Shown: positions 43,151-51,852 of the stretch, piece by piece
Numbering within the stretch: the stretch's first letter is position 1
Layout of the letters: each line of letters opens with the position of its first letter
NCBI RefSeq assembly: GCF_043769475.1
Contig: NZ_CP171729.1
Coordinates: forward strand, 62,001-126,000
DNA length: 64,000 bases
Direction of reading: 5' to 3'
Source: Allomesorhizobium sp043769475
GTDB taxonomy: Bacteria > Pseudomonadota > Alphaproteobacteria > Rhizobiales > Rhizobiaceae
Made by a program: the position numbers and the translations under genes
The notes under the pieces: model-generated
Told to the model about the DNA's origin: nothing
Seen by the model: the letters and a program-made list of their open reading frames with translations, nothing else
The model's database searches: none

Positions 43151-43340
43151 CGTTCAGCCCCCTGACCCGGTCGTGGAAGGAGAAGCTCAGGCGCTGGACC
43201 TTCTCATAGAAGGCCAGCCGCAGTTCATAGCCGGTCCGGTGGCGCCGACGGCCTCGCCACAGTAGTTCTGCGCATAGTGAGGAGGCCGCGCAGGATGCTG
43301 ACGACGAGCAGCGTAAGCGCCGTGTTCCACAGCGCGTGCT
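43150..43340 (-). pseudogene. ABC exporter transmembrane-domain fragment
   Basis: Across two frames the minus strand encodes LTLLVVSILRGLLT, YAQNYCGEAVGA and GYELRLAFYEKVQRLSFSFH DRV, which matches the first helices and intracellular loop of ABC exporters (typical: ...LRxAFYDKVQRLSFSFHDRV). It is fused directly to the MbcA-like fragment. Dead remnant. Confidence 0.6.
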
Positions 43341-43353
43341 CTGCCGCAGGACC

Positions 43354-43456
43354 TACGCGCAAGCTTAGTTGCGCATAGGAGTATATAGCTGCGCATAGAC
43401 TTGAAAACTGCGCGCAGGATCGCTTAAATTGCGCATAGAGTGTTATGCGCACAGAG
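43354..43456. repeat. Iteron-like array of TGCGCATAG repeats
   Basis: TTGCGCATAGGA (43369), CTGCGCATAGAC (43389), CTGCGCGCAGGA (43408) and TTGCGCATAGAG (43429) are spaced 19-21 bases apart, about two helical turns. Inverted forms flank them (TACGCGCA at 43354, TTATGCGCA at 43443), and a further copy CTGCGCATAGTG lies at 43268. Such spaced repeats bind a protein, for example a recombinase or replication initiator. Confidence 0.6.
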
Positions 43457-43689
43457 CTCGGAGGACGACCTCGAGGTTCTTGCCTAGGCCTCTGCCGGTT
43501 GGGTGGTTCCATTCAAGCGTCACCGACCTGTTGCCGTCGCGCTAGTTTGTCAAAGCGCCTTTTCGGCAAGGAAACGCGCGATCTCGATTTGCATGGAATC
43601 CATCGATCTCCCCTCAATCGATCACCAAGGCGATCAGCGTCGACCGTCTAGCGAGGCGCATACGCGCGGTTGCAAGAGCTTGCCAGCAC
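43457..43689. other. Short region without a recognised gene
   Basis: About 230 bases between the iteron-like array and the antitoxin promoter. No coding frame with a recognisable domain. The antitoxin frame is open upstream of its start, but the ribosome binding site at 43721 fixes the start at 43731. Confidence 0.3.
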
Positions 43690-43720
43690 GTTCAACGCAA
43701 TCTATATTCTGTTCAACGCA
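43690..43720 (+). promoter_or_regulatory. Direct repeats upstream of the antitoxin gene
   Basis: GTTCAACGCA occurs at 43690-43699 and again at 43711-43720, 21 bases apart, ending just before the GGAGGT ribosome binding site. Likely operator for autoregulation. Confidence 0.5.
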
Positions 43721-43730
43721 GGAGGTCCAG

Positions 43731-44027
43731 ATGGTTGCTCAGATACGCTCTGCTGCGAAAAATGAAGCAAAGGCCGCGCTGACGCGCAACAAGCTCGTCC
43801 TCGATCAGGCTAAAGCCGTCGGCCTCTTGGGTACAGCGAAGAATACCCGTTTATCTGGCCGCGTGCCCTCGGAGTTAATCGAGGCGGCCAAGAAGCGTGC
43901 CCATGTCACCTCGGACACGGAGCTCTTGGAATTGGCGCTATCGCGACTGGCTCTCGAAGATGATTTCGGTGCCCGACTGGTCGGCCGCAAGGGCAGCATT
44001 CCGTCGGATATCGATCTTGGGGTTTGA
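43731..44027 (+). CDS. Antitoxin-like small protein partnered with a PIN-domain toxin
   Basis: 98 residues from the ATG at 43731 with a perfect GGAGGT five bases upstream. The N-terminal part is basic and helical (MVAQIRSAAKNEAKAALTRN). The middle (RLSGRVPSELIEAAKKRAHV, TSDTELLELALSRLALEDDF) looks like a ribbon-helix-helix domain. The C-terminus (LVGRKGSIPSDIDLGV) is probably the toxin-binding tail. Its stop lies within the start of the PIN gene, so both are translated together. No exact family recognised. Confidence 0.7.
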   Translation: MVAQIRSAAKNEAKAALTRNKLVLDQAKAVGLLGTAKNTRLSGRVPSELIEAAKKRAHVTSDTELLELALSRLALEDDFGARLVGRKGSIPSDIDLGV

Positions 44028-44607
44028 TCTCTCCGAAACACTCCGATCGCTAAAGCCCCAGAAACATGTCGGAACGCTGGAGCGCAGGGCCGACTGCGAT
44101 CTCCCATGGGCCGCTGACGAACCAACAATCGGGGGACCGCTTTTCCTCGATACTAGCGTATATCTGGACGTGCTGCAGGGGCGGTCCCCGGTTGAAGTCG
44201 ATACGCTGCTTACATATCGTCTATGCCACCATTCGGCTGTCAGTCTGTCCGAGCTAACCCATATCTTCGGTCGGCTGGACCCGAAGCATGCTTCTACTAA
44301 AGCCGTTCTCGAAACGATTGAAGCGACCGTAGAAGACATTCCCGCCCATCGTCTTCATTCGCCAGACGCATCCATTTGGGGGCATGCCGGGGTGCTGGCG
44401 GGCATGCTCTCTCGGCTGAGCAATCTTCCCAAAGGGGAGGGGCACGAGCGCCGCTTCGTCAATGATGCGCTGATTTTCCTACAGGCGCGGCAGTTGGGTG
44501 CAAGCGTGCTGACCGGAAATGTCCGCGACTTCGATTTCCTTGCGCAGATAATACCGACCGACCGGATCATCCTTTATCGAACGCTGCCGGGGCCGCGATC
44601 GCCATGA
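44017..44607 (+). CDS. PIN-domain toxin (VapC-like ribonuclease)
   Basis: About 196 residues. The most likely start is the TTG at 44017, which overlaps the antitoxin stop by 11 bases; the frame is open further upstream. The PIN core is clear: GPLFLDTSVYLDVLQG (first Asp), SAVSLSELTHIFGR (Glu), ERRFVNDALIFLQARQLGAS (Asp) and VLTGNVRDFDFLAQI (last Asp). PIN toxins cleave RNA and are held by the upstream antitoxin. The N-terminal 45 residues before the domain are an unusual extension. The module appears intact. Confidence 0.78.
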   Translation: MGFDLSETLRSLKPQKHVGTLERRADCDLPWAADEPTIGGPLFLDTSVYLDVLQGRSPVEVDTLLTYRLCHHSAVSLSELTHIFGRLDPKHASTKAVLETIEATVEDIPAHRLHSPDASIWGHAGVLAGMLSRLSNLPKGEGHERRFVNDALIFLQARQLGASVLTGNVRDFDFLAQIIPTDRIILYRTLPGPRSP

Positions 44608-44689
44608 TCGCTGCGGTTGTCATCTACCGGAAGCTTCAAGACGGGCACGCGCCAGTCGATCTGTCGAAGTGCCTCAAGTTTTTTGCGGG

Positions 44690-45165
44690 CGCTTTGGCGG
44701 GACGAAGAACGATACGGAGCGTCAGGTGATCATCCTCAATTCGGCTTGGGAGATGATCGATGGAATGGTCAATTGGGCGGTGTTCGTGAAGACCGACCGG
44801 GCTGACCGTCGAAACTTATGTTTCAGACCAGCGGACAAGCGCGGCTCTTTGTTATTCTGCTCGGTGACTTCCTCTCGGAAATTAGGGGCGAGCCGATCCC
44901 GCTTGGCCTCAAGCCGGCGCCGAGCAACGTGCGCCCGTCCGACCTGACATTTCTGTTTCATCTGCGGCAAGTCTGCGCCTGTCCGCAGCTCGGGCGCAGA
45001 AACGGGCGGGCTGTCGACAGCAGTCGAGGCATTCGCAAGCTGGCTGGAGGGGGAGTTCACTGCCACAGGTGTCAACCGGCATCCGATCGACAACCATTCG
45101 AAGAAGGCTTCGACAGCGAGGTACGCACATCCCGGAGACATCGACCGCAGAGTTCCCGATGTATA
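44690..45165 (+). pseudogene. Conserved-looking hypothetical protein, frameshifted
   Basis: Three consecutive frames give a continuous, natural-looking protein: TERQVIILNSAWEMIDGMVN, WAVFVKTD, then MFQTSGQARLFVILLGDFLS, PIPLGLKPAPSNVRPSDLTF, LFHLRQVCACPQLG, then GAETGGLSTAVEAFASWLEG, EFTATGVNRHPIDNHS and a stop at 45165. I do not recognise a family. Two shifts (about 44815 and 45000) break it. Confidence 0.45.
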
Positions 45166-45220
45166 GTTACTACGTGCCGCCGACGATCTCAACGCGGCAA
45201 CCCTTCCTCGTGAGCCGATG

Positions 45221-45469
45221 TTATTGTGCGAGTTTCGCAGACCGGGTGGTCATGTCGCCTAAGACAGCATGGAGAAGCCTTCCGACTTCCCGTTCGGCGA
45301 GCCCCGGTGCAATTCCTGATTCGGACAGTTGGACGAGAATTGTCTTGGCGGTGCTGCGCCAGAAGGCGTTTGCGTCTTCCCGATTCTTGGATTCCAAAAC
45401 CCGGGCAATCCCCTCCACCAATTTCCGCCGCCGTTGCAGGGGAAACGCGCTTATGTTTGAATCAGCCAT
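45221..45469 (-). CDS. Small DUF6074-like protein (copy C)
   Basis: A diverged third copy of the 82-residue protein (MADSNISAFPLQRR ... SAKLAQ). About a dozen amino acids differ from copies A and B, yet the frame, the FPLxRRR motif and the length are intact. This is evidence for selection on the protein, because the neighbouring M16 genes in this copy are largely deleted. Confidence 0.6.
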   Translation of the reverse strand: MADSNISAFPLQRRRKLVEGIARVLESKNREDANAFWRSTAKTILVQLSESGIAPGLAEREVGRLLHAVLGDMTTRSAKLAQ

Positions 45470-45605
45470 AGATCATCTTGCCCTTCAAACCCCGCGAATT
45501 TTTTTGGACATCCAGGAATCGCTCGCCTGAACCGGCTAACGCGCTGAAAACCGCTCCGCGGGCCTCATTCGCCCACCGAACCGGACTTCTTCCCCTGCGA
45601 AGGCC

Positions 45606-46064
45606 TCACATGGGGAGAAGGAAGGCGAAATGGGTCCTGGGCTCATCCTTCGCCCCCAGCGGCGGGCCGACGATCATAATGGCCGGCTCGGGCGAAAGCA
45701 GCTTCTTGGCCGCTGCCTTGACCTGGTCGAAGCGCGGCCTGTTGACCGCGAGCCGAACCAGCTCGAAAGCGGCGTTCTGCTGCTCGGACAGCATGCGCAT
45801 CGAGCCATAAATGCGGTCGCGCTGCGCCTTAAAGCTCATCTTGGCGCCGGCATCGTCGAGCTTCACCTGGAAGGCATCGCTGTCGAGATCGCCGGCGCCC
45901 TCGGCGAACAGGGCGCTCATCAGATTGGCGAGGCCTCCCTTGCCGGCCGGGTCCTGCGTGGTGCCGCCGTCGAAGACGAAGTGAATGGCGATGATCGGCG
46001 TCGTGTGATCCTCCACCACCCAAGCATTGATGCCCTCTTCAGACTTCACCTCCCAGATCGTCAT
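45606..46064 (-). pseudogene. M16 peptidase remnant (copy C), internally deleted
   Basis: The 152-codon frame joins the first lobe of the non-catalytic subunit (EGINAWVVEDHTTPIIAIHF to LAVNRPRFDQ) directly to its last 30 residues (VKAAAKKLLSPEPAIMIVGP). Relative to copy B 822 bases are missing in frame, between two copies of CCTGGTCGA. Upstream, at 46057, the sequence jumps to an internal part of the catalytic-subunit gene (TCATCGGTCACACCGTCCTT). Both events remove function. Confidence 0.85.
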
Positions 46065-46206
46065 CGGTCACACCGTCCTTGACGATGCGGCGTCTTGTCC
46101 GGTCGCTGCATCCGCAGCACCGTCGCGCACGTCATCGAAGCTCCGTTGAACGATCGCAAGGTGCGTCGGGACAAGAGGAAGCCCGGCGGCGCCTAGTCGG
46201 GGACAT

Positions 46207-46640
46207 ATGAGCCACAGCCGCGCCGTGAGCGAGGCTTTCAATCGCCTCGTCGACCGTCATCCCGACCAATGTCCTTCCTGCCGGGCCAGCCTGTCGAACG
46301 GTCTTCCCGCCGAACCGCCAGCCAGCACCACAAGACCGACCTTCCCGCGATCAGGCCCTTGATCGAGGGCGGTTCGTTGCCCGTCCCGCGGCACGCTGGT
46401 CGTCGCGGCCGTGCCGGACGCGGCGAAGGGGATGTCCGCCGATTGGCAGGGTCTGGTCAAGGCGACCAACAACGAATGCGAACGGGCGCTCAGACACGCC
46501 GTCGTTCAGCGAAAGGTCACCAACCGGCTATCGCACATCTGGGCTGCACGGGGCGAGCCGAGATTTGAATCGTCGTCGACACCACGCGTCTCATCCCGGG
46601 CGCGAACGTCTTCAAAATCATCCTTCAAACCGTCAGCGGC
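46207..46640 (+). pseudogene. IS66-family transposase remnant
   Basis: Plus strand: SEAFNRLVDRHPDQCPSCRA, SLSNGLPAE (zinc-finger region of IS66 TnpC), then shifted QHHKTDLPAIRPLIEG, and after a deletion TNNECERALRHAVVQRKVTN RLSHIWAARGE, the conserved C-terminal catalytic region. The middle of the protein is missing and several shifts are present. Confidence 0.7.
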
Positions 46641-46797
46641 TGATATCGTGATACGTGAACCGGCCACCTTGATCTTGCGGGCCTCTCTTCGGGCGCGCCT
46701 CTATCGGGACATCGAGGTGTCGAGTTCGAGCCGGCTAGCGGATCTGGCCGAAGCCATCGTGGCGGCATATGGCTTCGTCCATGCCTATGGCTTCTAG
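46641..46797 (+). pseudogene. Fragment resembling the pRiA4b ORF-3 / IS1096 passenger family
   Basis: DIVIREPATLILRASLRARL, YRDIEVSSSSRLADLAEAIV, AAYGFVHAYGF-stop resembles the N-terminal strand-helix of pRiA4b ORF-3-like proteins (LxVxLxxxxPxIxRxIEVPxxxxLxDLxxAIxxAFGF). It is fused to the IS66 remnant and ends early. Tentative. Confidence 0.4.
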
Positions 46798-46805
46798 TCA
46801 GAGAG

Positions 46806-47222
46806 GTGCTTCAGATGACCGACACCGACAAAGGCGATAGGCCGTCTCGGTCGACCACGATTCTGTCGGGATCCCGACAGAAAGGCTGGGCTCCACCCAA
46901 AGCTTGTTTCATTTCGCCTGCGTAGTCCAATGCGATCCGAAAGTTCAGGTTCGAGCAGTTTTCGGTCAACCAAGTGTCCAATATGGTTTGGGGTCATCGG
47001 CCGTTGGGGCGTCTCCATCAGCCGCGACCGCGACGACCTCAAGTCCGCTGTCATTGTATTTCTCCTGCAGCTGCATCAGATGTGGAATCGCGTGCACACA
47101 TGGTCCGCACCACGTTCACCAACATTCGACGATGTACGTTGCCGGGCCGAAAGGCTCGTGATGGGCTCGCCACGCAGCCAGGTTTCCACCTGAATCGAAG
47201 GAGCCGAGGACTCCGTCTGCAT
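46806..47222 (-). pseudogene. TlpA-like thioredoxin-fold gene, decayed second copy
   Basis: From the ATG at 47222 the minus strand reads MQTESSAPSIQVETWLRGEP, almost the same as residues 8-27 of the intact gene at 50186-51367. The rest follows with many indels to the region that codes for FxGQPTKL-like residues near 46830. The CGPC motif is lost through a shift. It has its own NifA/sigma-54 cassette upstream (47365-47520). Confidence 0.75.
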
Positions 47223-47364
47223 ACCATGCTGATCTCCAAAGCTATGCCAAAAGTAGCGCCACTTCATGAGCGACGGCACACGGGTTCGAGGGCAGGAGAC
47301 AGCACCGCTTGCCTCGCGCGTCTGCGTGCACTCAGCCCTCACTCATGTTGCCGAATCTGAATGT

Positions 47365-47520
47365 GCAATGGCCGTGCCAAAGCACTCAGCGCCCAGGAGC
47401 CATAACCACGCTGTGAAAACCTCCACAGTGCCCAGATGGCTCGTCGTAATGAACCTGACATTTTTGCCAAATCTTGATCCTGAACCTGACATTTTGTCTG
47501 CCGCTGTCAGGCTTTGGACA
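47365..47520 (-). promoter_or_regulatory. NifA/sigma-54 promoter cassette in front of the decayed tlpA-like copy
   Basis: Minus strand TGGCAC-GGCCA-TTGC (47365-47379) is a perfect -24/-12 promoter. Activator sites: TGT-N10-ACA at 47505-47520, and TGT-N10-ACG (one mismatch) at 47445-47460, 66 bases from the promoter. Confidence 0.7.
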
Positions 47521-47528
47521 GGCACCAC

Positions 47529-47755
47529 GGAAAGCAGCACCATCTCGGTATCGTGTGCGAAAACGCATGTTAGAGTTGCCTAGATTGAGCCGGGATGCTC
47601 TCATAGAGGGTTGCCCCAGCGGTTTCGTCAGTGCAGATCGGGGCGGAGATTAGCGGCGCCAAAGGTTCGAGCGATTATTGGATGCTGGCGTTTCTGTTTG
47701 CGTAATGACTTCAATAAAGGGCATGCGTTTCCTCATCTGTGATCGGGCAGCCGGC
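47529..47755. repeat. Dispersed repeat shared with 16430-16665
   Basis: About 230 bases with clear but imperfect identity to 16430-16665 (for example GCGGCGCCAAAGGTTCGAGC in both, with small indels around it). No coding function recognised. Confidence 0.65.
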
Positions 47756-47825
47756 TTGGATCCGCGCCAGAGAAAAGGGCGGCATCACTGCCGCCCCCTT
47801 CCGAGATTGTTGAGGTGCGTGGACC

Positions 47826-49478
<1,653 letters not shown>

Positions 49479-49481
49479 TTT

Positions 49482-49820
49482 TTAGCTCCGAAGGTCTGTG
49501 GAAGAGGCGAAATGGGTTTCGGCGGTCAGAACGATGCCCATGATGTCGGATTCCTTCATGATCAGAAGGTCTTCGCCATTGAGCTTCACTTCGGTGCCGG
49601 ACCACTTGCCGAACAGGATGCGGTCGCCCGCCTTCACGTCGAGCGGAACAAGCTTGCCCGCCTCGTCGCGGGCGCCGGAGCCGACGGCGATGATCTCGCC
49701 TTCCTGCGGCTTTTCCTTTGCGGTATCGGGGATGATGATCCCGCCGGCGGTCTTCGCTTCGGACTCGACGCGGCGAACGACCACGCGGTCATGCAGCGGC
49801 CGGAAATTCGACTTTGCCAT
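49482..49820 (-). CDS. groES: 10-kDa co-chaperonin GroES with an unusual C-terminal extension
   Basis: MAKSNFRPLHDRVVVRRVES, the mobile loop (EAKTAGGIIIPDTAKEKPQE) and LLIMKESDIMGIV are standard GroES. Normal length is 95-104 residues. Here the frame continues for 15 codons (LTAETHFASSTDLRS) to a TAA four bases before the groEL ATG. The extension seems to be the former intergenic spacer read through after loss of the usual stop. The function of the core should be kept, while coupling to groEL may be altered. Confidence 0.95.
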   Translation of the reverse strand: MAKSNFRPLHDRVVVRRVESEAKTAGGIIIPDTAKEKPQEGEIIAVGSGARDEAGKLVPLDVKAGDRILFGKWSGTEVKLNGEDLLIMKESDIMGIVLTAETHFASSTDLRS

Positions 49821-49872
49821 TTTTGGTGTCCCTGGTGCGGATGTTGAACGGTTCTCCGTTGCCGGAGCGTGC

Positions 49873-49881
49873 GAGTGCTAA
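49873..49881 (-). promoter_or_regulatory. Half of a CIRCE element upstream of groESL
   Basis: TTAGCACTC on the minus strand is an exact left half of CIRCE (TTAGCACTC-N9-GAGTGCTAA), 53 bases upstream of groES. The second half is not preserved (GGCAACGGA at the expected place), so HrcA control is probably weakened or lost. Confidence 0.6.
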
Positions 49882-49894
49882 CCTCGCGCTGAGA

Positions 49895-50110
49895 TAGGCG
49901 GTCGGCTGCGTCCCCATATTCCCCGCCTGTTGGAGCAGGCGGATCGGTGGGCGGCGCCGAGCTGAATGAGTAACCTTCTTCATGTTGCCAAGCCTTACTC
50001 CAGTGCCATCTTTGACGGGGTCCGGGAGACCCGCAGCTGCAATATGTTTTGGTGAGGTGATCAGGGACGTCTTCTCCGTGGTCGTTCAGGTGTTTGCGGA
50101 TGGCGAGGCT
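49895..50110 (-). repeat. Decayed cassette repeat upstream of groESL
   Basis: Diverged copy of the NifA/sigma-54 cassette, in the same direction as groESL. The ribosome binding site and part of the tiny ORF are recognisable (ITSPKHIAAAGLPD), but the start codon is CTG, no early stop occurs, and the TGGCAC element is replaced. Confidence 0.6.
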
Positions 50111-50185
50111 GGGCTGGCCGCATGGGCCGGCCTATTGCACAGCCACGCCAGGGAAATGGACGAATTGGCCAGTAAGCCTTTCCGA

Positions 50186-51367
50186 TTATCGCCCCTCTTT
50201 AGGTTCCTCCTTGGCCGCCGCTTGGACCTTTTGGGAGGAATCGTTTCGCGGAGCCGCACACAGATCGCCGTAACAAACCTTCTCATCCTTGTAGTTGGCC
50301 AGGGCCTGCAGCAACTCCGGTAGAAGGTACTGTTTCAGGTCGTGCGCGATCGGCTCCGGACCGTCCAGCGACTTCAGTGTCAACTCGATCAACTCGATGG
50401 CGCGATCTTTGTTGCCGCTCTCATGATAGTAACGAGCGATCGCTGGATAGGGCAGGAACTTACATTGGTCGCTTTGCGGGGGATTGAGTGCCAGGATGTG
50501 TTCGGACAGCTCCTTGCCCATCGCCAGGCGCTCAGCAGACGGAAAGTGCGAATGGTCAAAGTTCGGAGAGAAGAGTTCGTCTAGCGCCACAATCATCCAA
50601 TTCTCGGAGTTTCTGTTGATCGCGTCGCGAACGAATTGGCGCATGACGGGCAAGCCGGCCTGCATGTCGCGCATTTTGTGAAGCAGCAGAGTCAACTGAA
50701 ACTGGCGGAAACGGAGGTTGTCCGGCATCAAGGCGATGCCTTCTTCGATCGCCGAGCGCGCCGTCTTCCAATCCTCGGCCTCCACTGCCGCCCGAAATGT
50801 ATCATTGATCGGCTTCGTCAGCGCTTGTTCGCGCGCTTTGGTTTCGCCTTTCGCGATCCGCTCCCTGTCGGCGGCTTTCGCTTTGTCGCTGGCGCGCCAG
50901 CTGCCATTGAGCACCTTCGGCAAAACCTCATCGAGTTTTGTCGGTTGACCGATAAACGCGATGTGGCCGTCTCGGTCGACCACGAAACTGGTCGGAATCC
51001 AGAAAGAAAAGCTGGGCTCCATCCAAAGCTTGTCCATTTCGCCTGTGGAGTCGAACGCCATCCGAAAGTTCAGATTCGAGAACTTTTCGGTCAACCAAGC
51101 GTCCAGCTTGCTTCGGGCCTCATCGGTCGTTGGAGCGTCTTCATATGCCGCGACTCCGACGATCTCAAGTCCGCTCTCCCTGTGTTTCTCCTGCAGCTGC
51201 ATCAGATGGGGCATCGCGTCCACACATGGGCCGCACGAAGTTCTCCAAAATTCGACGATATACACTTTTCCGGGCTCGAAGCTGGTGAGCGGCTCGCCAC
51301 GCAGCCAGGTTTCCACTTGAATCGAAGGGGCCGGGGACTCGATCTGCAGGACCACAGCGTTTGGCAT
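50186..51367 (-). CDS. TlpA-like thioredoxin-fold protein with a long helical C-terminal domain
   Basis: 393 residues from the ATG at 51367 (AGGAAAG upstream). The thioredoxin fold spans about residues 12-150, with the redox motif C45-G-P-C48 in VEFWRTSCGPCVDAMPHLMQ, a cis-Pro region in FWIPTSFVVDRDGHIAFIGQ, and no signal peptide, so it is probably cytoplasmic. Residues 170-370 are helical with TPR-like spacing (FRAAVEAEDWKTARSAIEEG, YPAIARYYHESGNKDRAIEL). The promoter region has a sigma-54 element and two NifA sites (51434-51578), which suggests expression in nitrogen-fixing bacteroids, perhaps for redox protection. A broken second copy lies at 46806. Confidence 0.82.
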   Translation of the reverse strand: MPNAVVLQIESPAPSIQVETWLRGEPLTSFEPGKVYIVEFWRTSCGPCVDAMPHLMQLQEKHRESGLEIVGVAAYEDAPTTDEARSKLDAWLTEKFSNLNFRMAFDSTGEMDKLWMEPSFSFWIPTSFVVDRDGHIAFIGQPTKLDEVLPKVLNGSWRASDKAKAADRERIAKGETKAREQALTKPINDTFRAAVEAEDWKTARSAIEEGIALMPDNLRFRQFQLTLLLHKMRDMQAGLPVMRQFVRDAINRNSENWMIVALDELFSPNFDHSHFPSAERLAMGKELSEHILALNPPQSDQCKFLPYPAIARYYHESGNKDRAIELIELTLKSLDGPEPIAHDLKQYLLPELLQALANYKDEKVCYGDLCAAPRNDSSQKVQAAAKEEPKEGR

Positions 51368-51433
51368 GAGTTGGTTTCTTTCCTAGAGAGGCACACCGGT
51401 TCGCGAGAGAGGCCTCTCTTATTCCTAGGGGTC

Positions 51434-51578
51434 GCAAGGGTCATGCCAGCGCGCATAGTGCAGGAATGCTTTGAAAAACCTCCGCAGTGCCCAAGGTGGC
51501 CGGTGTCATGAACCTGACATTTTTACCAATGTTTGTTCTGAACCTGTCAGATCGTCTGCCGCTGTCAGGTTTTGGACA
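51434..51578 (-). promoter_or_regulatory. NifA/sigma-54 promoter of the tlpA-like gene
   Basis: Minus strand TGGCAT-GACCC-TTGC (51434-51448) with TGT-N10-ACA sites at 51504-51519 and 51563-51578. The start codon is about 55 bases downstream of the expected transcription start. Confidence 0.7.
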
Positions 51579-51852
51579 CGCTTCGCGCCAGTTCGAAAAG
51601 CGTGGCCCGTCCACACGGTCCCGAAGCGCCAAGGCCATAAGGACGCGTGCGGCACGCAGCCTCTGCCCGTCTTCCCTAGGCCGTTCGCCTCATCAAGGGC
51701 AAACCGGCATGCGAAACGCTGCCTGCATGGACAAGCCGTCCGAAGCTCCAGTCCATCCAGAATAGCATTGGCCGGGCAAGTGACAAACTGGCGAACACCC
51801 TTCACGCGTGCCGCGCATGACAGCGCCGGCCAACGAGCGCGCAAGGAACCCG

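Noticed and set aside
43354..43456. Repeat array considered as a CRISPR
   Set aside because: Repeats are only about 10-12 bases with 8-10-base spacers, and no cas genes are present.
49830..49900. Search for a sigma-54 promoter directly before groES
   Set aside because: No TGGC-N-GC element is present at the right place. Only a CIRCE half-site and a decayed cassette further upstream were found.
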